Shown here: positions 53,257 to 61,787 of the stretch, one piece after another
Numbering within the stretch: position 1 is the stretch's first letter
How the letters are laid out: each line of letters starts with the position of its first letter
NCBI GenBank assembly: GCA_018433835.1
Contig: JAHDQM010000013.1
Coordinates: forward strand, 1 to 64,000
Reading direction: 5' to 3'
DNA from: Methanoculleus sp.
Lineage (GTDB): Archaea; Halobacteriota; Methanomicrobia; Methanomicrobiales; Methanoculleaceae
Length of the DNA stretch: 64,000 nucleotides
Program-made: the position numbers and the translations under genes
The notes under the pieces: generated by a model
The model's database searches: none
Seen by the model: only the letters and a program-made list of their open reading frames with translations
What the model was told of the DNA's origin: nothing

Positions 53257-54176
53257 ACAGTTATGAGCGGTTCTGCTTCAACCTGATCGGTCACGGCTTG
53301 AAGGAGAAGCGGGGGGACTACGTCAGCCTCAGGAACAACCTGATGGGAGCCCGGATGAATACGCCGTTCGAGGCCTATCTTGCGACCGCGTACGTATCCT
53401 CGGTCGGCGCGGGACTGGTCGCCGCCGTGCTGATCGGGCTTTTGACCTACCTCCTGCGGATTCCTGATATGATCACCTACCGCGGAGCGGTCCCCGAGGT
53501 CCTTTACGCGTTAAACGACTACAAAATGCTGCTCGGCACCGTCGTCATCACGGTCGTCTCTCTCCTGATATTCGGGGGCATAACCTACCTGATCTTCCTC
53601 CTGTATCCCGGCATACAGGCCGGGGAGCGCCGCAGGAACATCGACGCCACCCTCCCGTACGCCATCAACTACGTCACTGCCATGTCTTCGGCGGGGATCA
53701 CCCCCGACGAAGTCTTCCGGCTGCTCGGCCAGAGCACGATCTACGGCGAGAGCGCCGTCGAGGCACGTTATGTCTCCCGGGAGACCGACTTCTTCGGGAA
53801 GGATCTTCTCGAGGCCCTGCGGACTGTCTCGCAGGCGACGCCGAGCGAGCGGATGCGCGAGTTCCTGCAGGGGGCCGTTGCGAGCATCTCCAGCGGGAGC
53901 AACCTTACGGAGTATTTCCGCACCAAGGCTCACCAGTATACGCTCGAGAATAACCAGCAGCAGAAGTCTTTCCTGGAGACGCTCGGGCTGATCGCGGAGT
54001 CCTACGTTACTGCGATGGTCGCAGGCATGCTCTTTCTGATCATCCTGCAGTCGATCATGACGCTCATCTCCGGTGACTCGAACCCGTTCTTCCTCTATAT
54101 CATCATCTACCTGATCATACCGTTCGGAAGCACGATGTTCATCATCCTGATCAGTTCCATGACCCCGGAGGTGTGA
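53253..54176 (+). CDS. Type II secretion F-family membrane protein (TadC-like), first copy
   Basis: This 307-residue protein has membrane segments near residues 50-72, 85-115, 245-270 and 280-302. Between them is a cytosolic helical T2SSF domain (NIDATLPYAINYVTAMSSAGITPDEVFRLLG, ETDFFGKDLLEALR, MREFLQGAVASISSG). Archaeal pilus platforms are often made of two such proteins. The gene begins inside the ATPase stop codon and ends one base before the second copy, so translation is probably coupled. Confidence 0.88.
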   Translation: MNSYERFCFNLIGHGLKEKRGDYVSLRNNLMGARMNTPFEAYLATAYVSSVGAGLVAAVLIGLLTYLLRIPDMITYRGAVPEVLYALNDYKMLLGTVVITVVSLLIFGGITYLIFLLYPGIQAGERRRNIDATLPYAINYVTAMSSAGITPDEVFRLLGQSTIYGESAVEARYVSRETDFFGKDLLEALRTVSQATPSERMREFLQGAVASISSGSNLTEYFRTKAHQYTLENNQQQKSFLETLGLIAESYVTAMVAGMLFLIILQSIMTLISGDSNPFFLYIIIYLIIPFGSTMFIILISSMTPEV

Positions 54177-54177
54177 T

Positions 54178-55221
54178 ATGGGATTCAAAGATATCTTCGA
54201 CGACGTTTTGGACAGAAACCGCTCCCGGGATGGCGGGGCGCCGGAGCGATCTCCGGCGCCCGACCCGTTCGAGGAGCAAGAGCAGGAGATCTTCGGCAGG
54301 ATCGCGAACCGGCGGAAGTACCAGGAAGGGTTTTACCGGTTCCTCAAACACCCGCTCCAGGTGATGATGGCGGAGCCCGCAACCATCCTCTTCGTCTCCG
54401 TCCCGGTGGCGCTCCTCCTCTTTATCGGCGGGCTCGCGAGCATGGTGCTCTCCTATGGCGTCAATGTCCTCTTCACGACGACGATGATCGACGACGTCTT
54501 CGTCTTTTCGCTCCTCATCGCCATCGTGCCGCTCGCAATCCTCGATCTCAAGGAATCGATGCGTGTATCGAGCATCGAGGCGTCCCTCCCGAACTTCTTC
54601 CGCGACGTGGCCGGGATGAACGATTCGGGTATGACGCTCCCGCACGCCATCCACATAGTCTCGGAAGGAGAATACGGGTCGCTCACGCCGCATATTCGCA
54701 AACTCGATACCGAGATGTCCTGGGGCGTCCCGTTCGTGGAGGCCATTCGCCGGTTCGGGAAGGCCGTGAACACCCCGCTCGCCGAGCGGAGCGTCGACCT
54801 TATCGCCCACGCGAGTTCCGCCGGCGGCGACGTGAGCGAGGTGCTGCGGGCGGCGGCGCACGATGCCTACGAGTTCTTTAACCTGAAATCGGAGCGGAGG
54901 AACGGGATGATGATCTATGAGATCATCGTCGTTATGTCGTTCTTCGTCTTCCTCTTCGTCATCGGGGTGCTATCGAGCACCTTCCTCACCACCATGGCGG
55001 AGGCGGGCGAGGCGGTCGCGGCGTCGGGTTCGAGCCAGGCGTTCATAGGCATCGTGGACCTCTTCCTCTACAACCGGCTCTTCTGCCACGCCGCACTGAT
55101 CCAGGGATTCTTCTCGGGGCTTGCGGCAGGCGTCATGGGCGAAGGCCGGGCGCTCGCGGGGCTGAAGTATGCCGCGATCATGGTGCTGATCGCCTGGATT
55201 GCGTTCCGGTTCTTTATCTGA
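54178..55221 (+). CDS. Type II secretion F-family membrane protein (TadC-like), second copy
   Basis: This 347-residue partner of the preceding gene has a charged N-terminus (residues 1-60). Membrane pairs lie at about 75-130 and at the end of the chain (residues 240-347, four hydrophobic stretches). The T2SSF domain reads SSIEASLPNFFRDVAGMNDSGMTLPHAIHI and TEMSWGVPFVEAIRRFGK. It differs from the first copy by extra C-terminal helices. The two together would form the pilus platform that the ATPase drives. Confidence 0.87.
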   Translation: MGFKDIFDDVLDRNRSRDGGAPERSPAPDPFEEQEQEIFGRIANRRKYQEGFYRFLKHPLQVMMAEPATILFVSVPVALLLFIGGLASMVLSYGVNVLFTTTMIDDVFVFSLLIAIVPLAILDLKESMRVSSIEASLPNFFRDVAGMNDSGMTLPHAIHIVSEGEYGSLTPHIRKLDTEMSWGVPFVEAIRRFGKAVNTPLAERSVDLIAHASSAGGDVSEVLRAAAHDAYEFFNLKSERRNGMMIYEIIVVMSFFVFLFVIGVLSSTFLTTMAEAGEAVAASGSSQAFIGIVDLFLYNRLFCHAALIQGFFSGLAAGVMGEGRALAGLKYAAIMVLIAWIAFRFFI

Positions 55222-55372
55222 AGGATCGGGACGGAGTTCTCTTTTTTCGGTGAAGACACCTGTTCCGGGGGTCGGGCTTCACCTGGCATCGATGGGGGCG
55301 GCCAGACCCCTTCTAACCGTTCAGCAGTGCTGGGATTCGGATGAGGCCGGATTGAGTGAGAGGAGAGCGATC

Positions 55373-55464
55373 GCGGGGCTGACTGCATCCCCCTATGGTA
55401 TGGGTGGTTTGCCCCCCTCCCCGTCAGCCCCACCCCCAGGCGCGATATCCCCTGAAATCCGTGT
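55373..55464. repeat. G-rich inverted-repeat element, copy 5 (short or partial)
   Basis: GGGGCTGAC near 55374-55383 can pair with GTCAGCCCC in the right arm. This is followed by CACCCCCAGG, CGCGATATCCCC and TGAAATCCGTGT. The end is the reverse complement of the left end of copy 3 (ACACGGATTTCC), which shows terminal inverted repeats. Flanking bases 55222-55372 hold no recognised gene. Confidence 0.6.
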
Positions 55465-55544
55465 ATAGGTGTGAGCGGGGTTTCGAAGCACGGTATTTTG
55501 CAGGAACGACGATTGTAGGATCGAAGCTCGACCGCCGTTAGATG

Positions 55545-55760
55545 GTGAGTGTGAGTGCGAGCCCGAGAAACCCATCAGGTTTCACACAGAAGTTTGGAAG
55601 GCTGTCGGAATTCGAGGCATATCTTCAAGCACCCACTCCCTACCCCGTCCGCTCGCAAGTCTCACCTTCGGTGCTCCTGCTCCCGCCCTTCAGGCGGTCG
55701 CAACTCGAAAACGCTTCGCGTTTTCTCATGCTCCGGACGTGCCGTCCGTCGCATTCTCAA
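55545..55760. repeat. Hairpin-cassette array H, entering the cobQ 3' end
   Basis: Hairpins GAAACC/GGTTTC, TCACCTTCGGTG, CGCCCTTCAGGCG, GAAAACGCTTCGCGTTTTC and GGACGTGCCGTCC are joined by linkers CTCCTGCTCC, GTCGCAACTC, TCATGCTCC and GTCGCA. The last 35 bases overlap the cobQ coding end on the minus strand. There they encode the ten C-terminal residues and the stop. Confidence 0.7.
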
Positions 55761-57216
55761 AATAGGTCAAGATAGCATCCATATCCACGTGCTCCTCGAA
55801 GTGCCGCGCCAGATCGTCGTAGGATGCCGCGGCCCCGAGGGCGTTGCTGGCCGCCGCCACCGGCTCGAACGGCACGCCCCGCCGCTCCGAGAGGTAGGCG
55901 AGGAGGGCGTTTGCGGCGCCGGGGTTCTGGAAGAGGCCGTGCATGTAGGTCCCGAAGACCAGGCCGTCGGGGGTCGCGGCCCCCTCCCCGGCGAACGCCT
56001 CGGGCAGCGTTCCCCGCTCCGTCTCGCCCATGTGGATCTCGTAGCCCTCCACCTCCCCCATCCTCTCGAGGATGGGGCCGGGCCCGGTTGCCCGGCGCCT
56101 GACCTGCACCGTCGTCTTGCGGTAGCCGGTAAAGGCCGTGACGACGTCGAGGAGCCCGAACCCGGGGTAATCGTCGGGGGTTCCCGACTCGATGCCGGCG
56201 TCATGGATCCGGCTCCCGAGCATCTGGTAGCCGCCGCAGATGCCGATGATCGGGACCCCCCGCTCCCGGGCGAGCCGGAGTTCCTCTCCCGTCCCGGCAC
56301 GGTTGAGCACGGCGAGGTCCTCCACGGTGTTCTTCGTCCCCGGAAGGATGATGCAGTCGTAGCCCGCAAGCGGTCTTCCCGGAGGGACGTAGTCCACCGA
56401 AGCGTGCTGCTCGAGGAGTTCGAAGTCGGTGAAGTTCGAGATCCTGGGGAGGCGGACTACGGCGATCCTGACCGCACGTCCGGTTTTTTGGTGCCTTTTG
56501 TCGGCGATCGAGAGCGAGTCCTCGCTCGGGAGGGGTATGTCCGCATACGGCACCACCCCGAGCACCGGGACGCCCGTGAGTTCCTCGAGTTTTGCAGCAC
56601 CCGACGCAAAGAGCCCGGCATCGCCCCGGAACTTGTTGACGATGACCCCGACGACGAGCGGCCGGATATCCTCCGGCAGGAGGGCGAGCGTCCCGTAGAC
56701 CTGGGCGAAGACCCCGCCCCGCTCGATATCGGCGACCAGGACGATGGGGAGACGGAGGGCTCGGGCGAGCCTTATGTTTGCGATGTCGCGGTCGTAGAGG
56801 TTCACCTCCGCCGCTCCCCCGGCACCTTCCACCACCACGTGCCCAAAGCGTCTCCGCAACCGTTCGAACGCGGAGACGGCCTCCGCAAGAAGCGCATCGG
56901 TCTCGGCGTAGTAGTCCCGGATCTGCACATCCTTATACGGCCGCCCCAGCAGCACCACCTGGGAGACCTGGTCGCCCTTCGGTTTGAGGAGGACCGGGTT
57001 CATGTCGGCCTCCGGCTCGATCCCGGCCGCGAAGGCCTGGACTGCCTGGGCAATCCCGATCTCGCTCCCGTCGGCTGTGACGTAGGAGTTGAGGCTCATG
57101 TTCTGGGATTTGAACGGCGCAACGGGGATTCCGCGCCGGTAGAGCGCACGGCAGAGCGCCGCGACGGTCACGCTCTTGCCCACGTGGGATGCAGTTCCGA
57201 GCACGATGAGAGACAT
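55726..57216 (-). CDS. cobQ: Adenosylcobyric acid synthase
   Basis: This 496-residue glutamine-dependent amidase (also called CbiP) amidates four side chains of adenosylcobyrinate diamide. It has the N-terminal ATP domain ([45 protein letters not shown]) and a class I glutamine amidotransferase domain with the nucleophile Cys in [10 protein letters not shown] and the His in GTYMHGLF. It is complete. Its last ten residues [10 protein letters not shown] and the stop lie in hairpin array H, so the native end was probably replaced. It is divergent from the B12-dependent ribonucleotide reductase. Confidence 0.93.
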   Translation of the reverse strand: MSLIVLGTASHVGKSVTVAALCRALYRRGIPVAPFKSQNMSLNSYVTADGSEIGIAQAVQAFAAGIEPEADMNPVLLKPKGDQVSQVVLLGRPYKDVQIRDYYAETDALLAEAVSAFERLRRRFGHVVVEGAGGAAEVNLYDRDIANIRLARALRLPIVLVADIERGGVFAQVYGTLALLPEDIRPLVVGVIVNKFRGDAGLFASGAAKLEELTGVPVLGVVPYADIPLPSEDSLSIADKRHQKTGRAVRIAVVRLPRISNFTDFELLEQHASVDYVPPGRPLAGYDCIILPGTKNTVEDLAVLNRAGTGEELRLARERGVPIIGICGGYQMLGSRIHDAGIESGTPDDYPGFGLLDVVTAFTGYRKTTVQVRRRATGPGPILERMGEVEGYEIHMGETERGTLPEAFAGEGAATPDGLVFGTYMHGLFQNPGAANALLAYLSERRGVPFEPVAAASNALGAAASYDDLARHFEEHVDMDAILTYFENATDGTSGA

Positions 57217-57273
57217 TGCTGGCAGGAGAGTTGGGCACGACGGATTATTAAGGGCGGGGTTTCATGGTGTTGT

Positions 57274-58920
57274 ATGGAGTTCTCCCCGCAAGGCCGCCTC
57301 CTCCTGGAACGCCGGTACCTCCTCCCGGGCGAGACGCCGCACGGCCTTTTCTCCCGGGTCGCCGGCGCCGTGGGCGGCCCGAAAAAGTCCCGCGAGTTCT
57401 TTTCGCTCCTCTCAAACCTCCTCTTCCTCCCGAACTCCCCGACCCTGATGAACGCTGGCACCCCCGCCGGGCAGCTCTCGGCCTGTTTCGTCCTCCCGGT
57501 GGAGGATACCCTCGAGGGGATTTTTAGAAGCCTCGCCCACATGGCGCTCATCCACCAGTCCGGGGGCGGGACCGGGTTCTCGTTTTCCCGTCTGCGGCCA
57601 CGCGGCGACGCCGTCAACGGGGTCATGGGCGCCGCCACCGGGCCTGTCTCGTTCATGCGGGTCTTCGATGCCGCGACCGGGGCGGTCAGGCAGGGCGGCC
57701 GGCGGAGGGGAGCGAACATGGGGGTGCTCGCGGCCTCCCACCCCGACATCGAAGAGTTCGTCGCCTGCAAGCAGGCAGGAGGTTTTCCGAACTTCAACAT
57801 CTCGGTCGGCATCGACGAGAGGTTCCTCAGGTGCCTTGAGACGGGCGAGGAGTACGACCTCGTCAACCCCCGTGACGGCAGCATCTCGCGGAGCATCGAT
57901 CCGGGGTCGCTCTGGCACCTCGTCGCCGCCTCCGCCCGGGCGTCCGGCGAACCGGGTCTGCTCTTCCTCGACGAGATCAACCGGAGGAACACCACCCCCC
58001 ACCTTGGCCCCATCGAGGCGACCAACCCCTGCGGCGAGCAGCCGCTCTACCCCTACGAGAGCTGCAACCTCGGAAGCGTCAACCTCGCCCGGTGCGTTAG
58101 AAAGCACGACCTCGATGAAGACCTGCTCGCCACCACAGTCCGGTGCGGCGTCGACTTCCTCGATGCGGTCATCGACGTCAATCGTTTTCCCCTCCCGGAG
58201 ATCCGGGAGAAAACCCTTGCCACCCGCAAGATCGGCCTCGGGGTCATGGGATTTAGCGAGGCGCTCATACGTCTCGGGATACCCTACGAGTCGGGTGAGG
58301 CGCTCCGGTTTGCCGGGAGCCTGATGGAGGGGATCCTGTCGGCGGCCCGGGAGCGCTCGGAAGAGCTCGGGAGGGAGTTAGGGTCGTTTCCGGCGATTGA
58401 AGGATCCGTCTACGCCGGGGACATGCGCAACGCCACCGTCACCACCATCGCCCCGACGGGCTCGATCCATCTCATCGCCGGGACCACGAGCGGCATCGAG
58501 CCGGTCTTCTCGTTTGCTTACGACCGGACGATCGACGGGCAGCCGGTCAGCATCGTGAGCGATCTCGTCGGTGAATTCCTGCCGAAGACCGCCGGCGGGA
58601 GGGACGTGGCGGAGCACGTGCGGCGCTACGGGACCGTCGTTGGCCTCTCCCTGGACGACCATGCCCGGGACCTTTTCAAGACGGCGATCGAGATCGCACC
58701 GGAGCACCATGTGCGGATGCAGGCCGCGTTCCAGAAGCACGTGGATAACGCCGTTTCGAAGACCGTGAACCTGCCGGAGAGTGCAACCGTCGATGAGATC
58801 GCCCGCGTCTTCTCTCTTGCCCACGACCTCGGGTGCAAGGGCACCACCGTCTACCGTTATCGGAGCCGGCCGGACCAGATACTCTCCCTGGGGTGCGACG
58901 TATGCCGTATTGACGGATAG
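57274..58920 (+). CDS. nrdJ: Adenosylcobalamin-dependent ribonucleotide reductase
   Basis: This 548-residue class II enzyme makes deoxyribonucleotides with adenosylcobalamin as the radical source. It has PNSPTLMNAG, C71 (SACFVLP), NPCGE at 251-255 with C253, C264 (YESCNLGSVNL) and PTGSIHLIAGTTSGIEP. The C-terminal redox pair C541/C544 (GCDVC) re-reduces the active site. No ATP-cone domain is present, so dATP inhibition by that route is unlikely. The ATG at 57274 follows GATTATTAAG by about 25 bases, which suggests a leaderless message. The long upstream extension of the frame is antisense to cobQ. Confidence 0.92.
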   Translation: MEFSPQGRLLLERRYLLPGETPHGLFSRVAGAVGGPKKSREFFSLLSNLLFLPNSPTLMNAGTPAGQLSACFVLPVEDTLEGIFRSLAHMALIHQSGGGTGFSFSRLRPRGDAVNGVMGAATGPVSFMRVFDAATGAVRQGGRRRGANMGVLAASHPDIEEFVACKQAGGFPNFNISVGIDERFLRCLETGEEYDLVNPRDGSISRSIDPGSLWHLVAASARASGEPGLLFLDEINRRNTTPHLGPIEATNPCGEQPLYPYESCNLGSVNLARCVRKHDLDEDLLATTVRCGVDFLDAVIDVNRFPLPEIREKTLATRKIGLGVMGFSEALIRLGIPYESGEALRFAGSLMEGILSAARERSEELGRELGSFPAIEGSVYAGDMRNATVTTIAPTGSIHLIAGTTSGIEPVFSFAYDRTIDGQPVSIVSDLVGEFLPKTAGGRDVAEHVRRYGTVVGLSLDDHARDLFKTAIEIAPEHHVRMQAAFQKHVDNAVSKTVNLPESATVDEIARVFSLAHDLGCKGTTVYRYRSRPDQILSLGCDVCRIDG

Positions 58921-58929
58921 CATGCCAAA

Positions 58930-58939
58930 TAATATATAA
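58930..58939 (+). promoter_or_regulatory. TATA box of the SUI1 gene
   Basis: AAATATATAA-like sequence lies 23-32 bases upstream of the ATG at 58962. A weak AAAGGTA ribosome-binding match lies between them. Confidence 0.5.
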
Positions 58940-58961
58940 CGAGAGCTGAAAGGTACATGCA

Positions 58962-59267
58962 ATGAACGGTGGGATATGTCCGACTTGCGGACTGCCAAAG
59001 GAACTGTGTATCTGTGAAGAAGTCGCCAAAGAACAGCAGAGAATCAGCGTAAAAATCAATAAGCGCCGGTACGGAAAGGAAGTCACGGTCATCGAGGGCC
59101 TCGACCCCTACGACATCGACCTCGAAGACCTCTCGAAATTCCTGAAAGCGAAACTGGCCTGTGGCGGCACGGTCAAGGACTCCTCGATCGAGCTGCAGGG
59201 CAACCATCGCGAGCGGGTGAAGGACCTGCTCGCCCAGAAAGGATACAACATGGAAAATATCAGTTGA
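58962..59267 (+). CDS. Translation initiation factor aIF1 (SUI1 family)
   Basis: This 101-residue protein has an N-terminal Cys motif ([13 protein letters not shown]), then the SUI1 core ([39 protein letters not shown] with L/S variation, [20 protein letters not shown]). The factor binds the 30S subunit and checks start-codon pairing. The zinc-knuckle-like N-terminus is typical of archaeal members. A hairpin and T7 tract follow. Confidence 0.95.
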   Translation: MNGGICPTCGLPKELCICEEVAKEQQRISVKINKRRYGKEVTVIEGLDPYDIDLEDLSKFLKAKLACGGTVKDSSIELQGNHRERVKDLLAQKGYNMENIS

Positions 59268-59274
59268 CCGGGTT

Positions 59275-59305
59275 GGCCTCTATAGAGGGCCTGGACACTT
59301 TTTTT
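59275..59305 (+). terminator. Hairpin plus T7 terminator after the SUI1 gene
   Basis: GGCCTCTATAGAGGGCC (59275-59291) forms a stem with a short loop. Seven T residues at 59299-59305 follow it, eight bases after the SUI1 stop. Confidence 0.6.
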
Positions 59306-59418
59306 ACCGAAGACGGCTGCACGGGGAGCGCAAGCCCTTTCCCGGGAGAGGTTGCACCATGCCGGAGCGGCAGACACTATAATCAGCAGACAGGTGCAAT
59401 ATTGAGAGTGGACGACCT

Positions 59419-59754
59419 ATGGTAATGAGATGTTCGTTTGCGCTCGATCCCGACCTGATGGAGCAGATCGATCAGTTCGCCAGGGAGCACGCGTTCGACC
59501 GGAACGAGGCGATTCTCGAGCTGATCGAGGCCGGTCTCGCCTGCAAGGACGGGGGGACGGTGCCGGTACGGCAGCAGCGCTCGTTTGAAGAGTTGAGCCG
59601 GCTCCAGCAAGAACTTGAGGACGTCAAGGCAGTCCTTACCGAGCTCCGGAACGAGGTCCGGCTGGTCCACCACACGATCGAGACCGACTGGAACAAAGAG
59701 GCAAAGGGTGTCCCGTTCCAGACGAAACACCCCTGGGAGTTCTGGCGGAAGTGA
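59419..59754 (+). CDS. Ribbon-helix-helix-like small protein with coiled coil
   Basis: This 111-residue protein starts MVMRCSFALDPDLMEQIDQF and AFDRNEAILELIEAGL, a pattern like the ribbon-helix-helix (CopG-type) DNA-binding fold. Residues 55-85 form a coiled coil (SRLQQELEDVKAVLTELRNEV). The end is HPWEFWRK. A dimeric DNA-binding role is likely by fold, but the target is unknown. ACTATAATC at about 59376 is the likely TATA box. Antitoxin-type partners were not found beside it. Confidence 0.6.
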   Translation: MVMRCSFALDPDLMEQIDQFAREHAFDRNEAILELIEAGLACKDGGTVPVRQQRSFEELSRLQQELEDVKAVLTELRNEVRLVHHTIETDWNKEAKGVPFQTKHPWEFWRK

Positions 59755-59758
59755 TCCG

Positions 59759-60019
59759 TCAACTGATGATGTTCGCGATGCTCCGGAACCCCTCGCCGGA
59801 GAGGTCGTCGCAGACGACCGCTTCAACCTTCGCCATATCGATGTCGGGTGCATCGCGGCACCGGCTGCAGTAGGCCCGTGCCGGCGACGGCAGTTCTCTT
59901 CCTTTGACCACGACAAGAGCGGAGTGGACGCAGAGCCTGCACCGGTCGACTGGAACGGTCTCTTTTACCGTGCACTGCACCCGGCCCCGGACGACCGGGA
60001 GGCGCCGGGGCTCATTCAT
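59759..60019 (-). CDS. Small Cys-rich protein, possible zinc-binding
   Basis: This 86-residue protein has two Cys pairs, CRLC and CSRC, about 25 residues apart. That pattern can bind one zinc. The rest is short beta-like strands and an acidic helix. No family was recognised. The ATG at 60019 overlaps the stop of the upstream YkgJ-type gene, so it is translationally coupled to it. It is convergent with the RHH-like gene, 4 bases apart. Confidence 0.55.
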   Translation of the reverse strand: MNEPRRLPVVRGRVQCTVKETVPVDRCRLCVHSALVVVKGRELPSPARAYCSRCRDAPDIDMAKVEAVVCDDLSGEGFRSIANIIS

Positions 60020-60509
60020 AGGCCTCGACCCGATAGCCCGCACGGCCGAGAACCCCGGCGACCTCGGTCCGCCAGACGATATCGTCGTCGGTCGTAAGCG
60101 GCACGACCGACTCCTCCCAGCACCGGGCGAGGGCGTCGTCTTCGGTGACGAGGCTCCTCCTCCCCTTCACCTTCCCGACCTCCCGGCCGTCGCCGGCAAA
60201 GATCCGCATGGCACAGCAGACGTAAGACCGGCAGACCAGCGGGCGGCTGTCGTGGACGGTGCAGACGTACTTCCCCTCCTCTCCCGGGAGACCCCGCAGG
60301 AACGGGCACCAGGAAGGGTGCGCATCGTTTTCGGAGGTGTCACTGAAGGCGTCGAGGAACCGCTCCTCGACCCGGGCGCGAAACGTGCCGCCGACGATCT
60401 TCTGTCTGCAGAGGTAGTCCCGGCTGGTGAGCCTCTTCTCGACCTCGATGAGCTCGCTGCCTGCGTGCATGCAGCACTTCCCGCAGAGCGTACATTCAAA
60501 CGCCGTCAT
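60012..60509 (-). CDS. YkgJ-family cysteine-cluster protein
   Basis: This 165-residue protein starts MTAFECTLCGKCCMHAGSEL and has CPFL, CTVHDSRPLVCRSYVCC. This is the Cys-cluster arrangement of the YkgJ/UPF0153 family, probably binding zinc or an Fe-S centre. The function is not established. I placed the start at 60509 because the upstream 69 residues of the long frame are antisense to the nucleotidyltransferase promoter. Confidence 0.8.
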   Translation of the reverse strand: MTAFECTLCGKCCMHAGSELIEVEKRLTSRDYLCRQKIVGGTFRARVEERFLDAFSDTSENDAHPSWCPFLRGLPGEEGKYVCTVHDSRPLVCRSYVCCAMRIFAGDGREVGKVKGRRSLVTEDDALARCWEESVVPLTTDDDIVWRTEVAGVLGRAGYRVEAYE

Positions 60510-60608
60510 CGTCTCTGTAGGATCTTCACGCAACGATGAATAAAGGTTCGGGAACACGGCACCGCATTCATCCCAAGGGTTAAATCGATACGCACACAAT
60601 GGAGTGGC

Positions 60609-61787
60609 ATGAAGGTGTGCATAATGTGTGGAGGGGAGGGCACACGGCTCCGCCCCCTCACATTCGGGCGTCCTAAACCCTGTATTCCGATCGTCAACAA
60701 ACCCTCGATCCAGCACCTGGTCTCACACCTCGCCAATCTCGGGTTCAACGACGTGGTGATCACGCTCGGCTACATGAGCGAAGCCATCGAAGAAGCCCTT
60801 GGGGACGGGTCGCTCTTCGGGGTCAACGTCACCTACGTCCACGAAAAGACGAAACTCGGGACGGCGGGCAGCGTCAAGAACGCCCAGAAATACCTTGAAG
60901 AACAGCCGTTTCTCGTCGTCGGCGGCGATCACGTGGTGAGCCTGAACCTGCTCGAGTTCTACCGCGAGCACCTGGCGAACGACTCGATCACCACTATCGG
61001 GCTGATCAGCATCGACGACCCCACCGAATATGGCATCGCCGAGATCGACGCGAACTACCAGATCAAGCGGTTCAAGGAGAAGCCGAGCCCCGGGGAGATC
61101 TTCTCGAACCTCGCGAGCACCGGGATGTACGTCTGCGACCCCGATATATTCGACCATATCCCGGCCGGCGAAAAGTTCGACTTCGCCCGGCACCTCTTCC
61201 CCGAACTGATGGAGGAGGGCTACCCCCTGAAGGCCTGGCTTGCCCGCGGCAACTGGTCCGATGTGGGGAGCCCCCGGTCGCTACGCGAAGCCGAGCGGTG
61301 GAAACTGCAGGAGATCGGGTTCACCAACATCTCCGGCGACCTCTACATCAAGGGCGCCCGAATCCTCGGCCCCGCCCAGATAGGGAGCTGCGTCTCGGTT
61401 GCGGCGAACTCGCGGGTGATCGGGCCTGTTTCGATCGGCGCCGGGACGATCATCGAGGAGAACGTCGTCATCGGGCCGTACACGAGCATCGGGGAAGGGT
61501 GCATAATCAAGAACAGCGCGAAGATCTTCTCCTCGTCCATCTACAACCGGGTGGTGATCGGGAGAGACACCACCATCAGCGGGAGCATCATCGACAACGA
61601 TACGCTCATCGGCAGCGGGTGCAACGTCGAGCACGACACGGTCATCGGGCCGCACGCGGTGCTGAAAAACAATGTGGTCGTCCACTCCGGGACCCGGCTC
61701 TGGCCGGAGGTGATCATCCCGGAGGGGACGGTGGTCAAAGAGCACGTCTTAAACGAGGACTACGACACCAGGACCGAAGGGTCTTAG
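60609..61787 (+). CDS. NDP-sugar synthase (nucleotidyltransferase with left-handed beta-helix)
   Basis: This 392-residue protein has an N-terminal sugar-1-phosphate nucleotidyltransferase domain (MCGGEGTRLRPLTFGRPKPC, LGTAGSVKNAQKYL, GGDHVVSLN). From about residue 245 a left-handed beta-helix of hexapeptide repeats follows (IGSCVSVAANSRVIGPVSIG). Such enzymes make GDP-mannose, UDP- or dTDP-glucose; which one cannot be told. The epimerase at 16252 may use the product. The start ATG follows GGAGTGG. It overlaps the next, convergent gene by 4 bases. Confidence 0.85.
   Translation: MKVCIMCGGEGTRLRPLTFGRPKPCIPIVNKPSIQHLVSHLANLGFNDVVITLGYMSEAIEEALGDGSLFGVNVTYVHEKTKLGTAGSVKNAQKYLEEQPFLVVGGDHVVSLNLLEFYREHLANDSITTIGLISIDDPTEYGIAEIDANYQIKRFKEKPSPGEIFSNLASTGMYVCDPDIFDHIPAGEKFDFARHLFPELMEEGYPLKAWLARGNWSDVGSPRSLREAERWKLQEIGFTNISGDLYIKGARILGPAQIGSCVSVAANSRVIGPVSIGAGTIIEENVVIGPYTSIGEGCIIKNSAKIFSSSIYNRVVIGRDTTISGSIIDNDTLIGSGCNVEHDTVIGPHAVLKNNVVVHSGTRLWPEVIIPEGTVVKEHVLNEDYDTRTEGS

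Noticed and set aside
55555..57273. A 573-codon upstream extension of the ribonucleotide reductase frame
   Set aside because: It is antisense to cobQ and starts inside a hairpin array. The family start and a promoter-like box support 57274.
59419..60509. A toxin-antitoxin pair made of the RHH-like protein and the small Cys-rich protein
   Set aside because: The genes are convergent, not in one operon, and the Cys-rich protein is coupled to a YkgJ-type gene and has no toxin motif.
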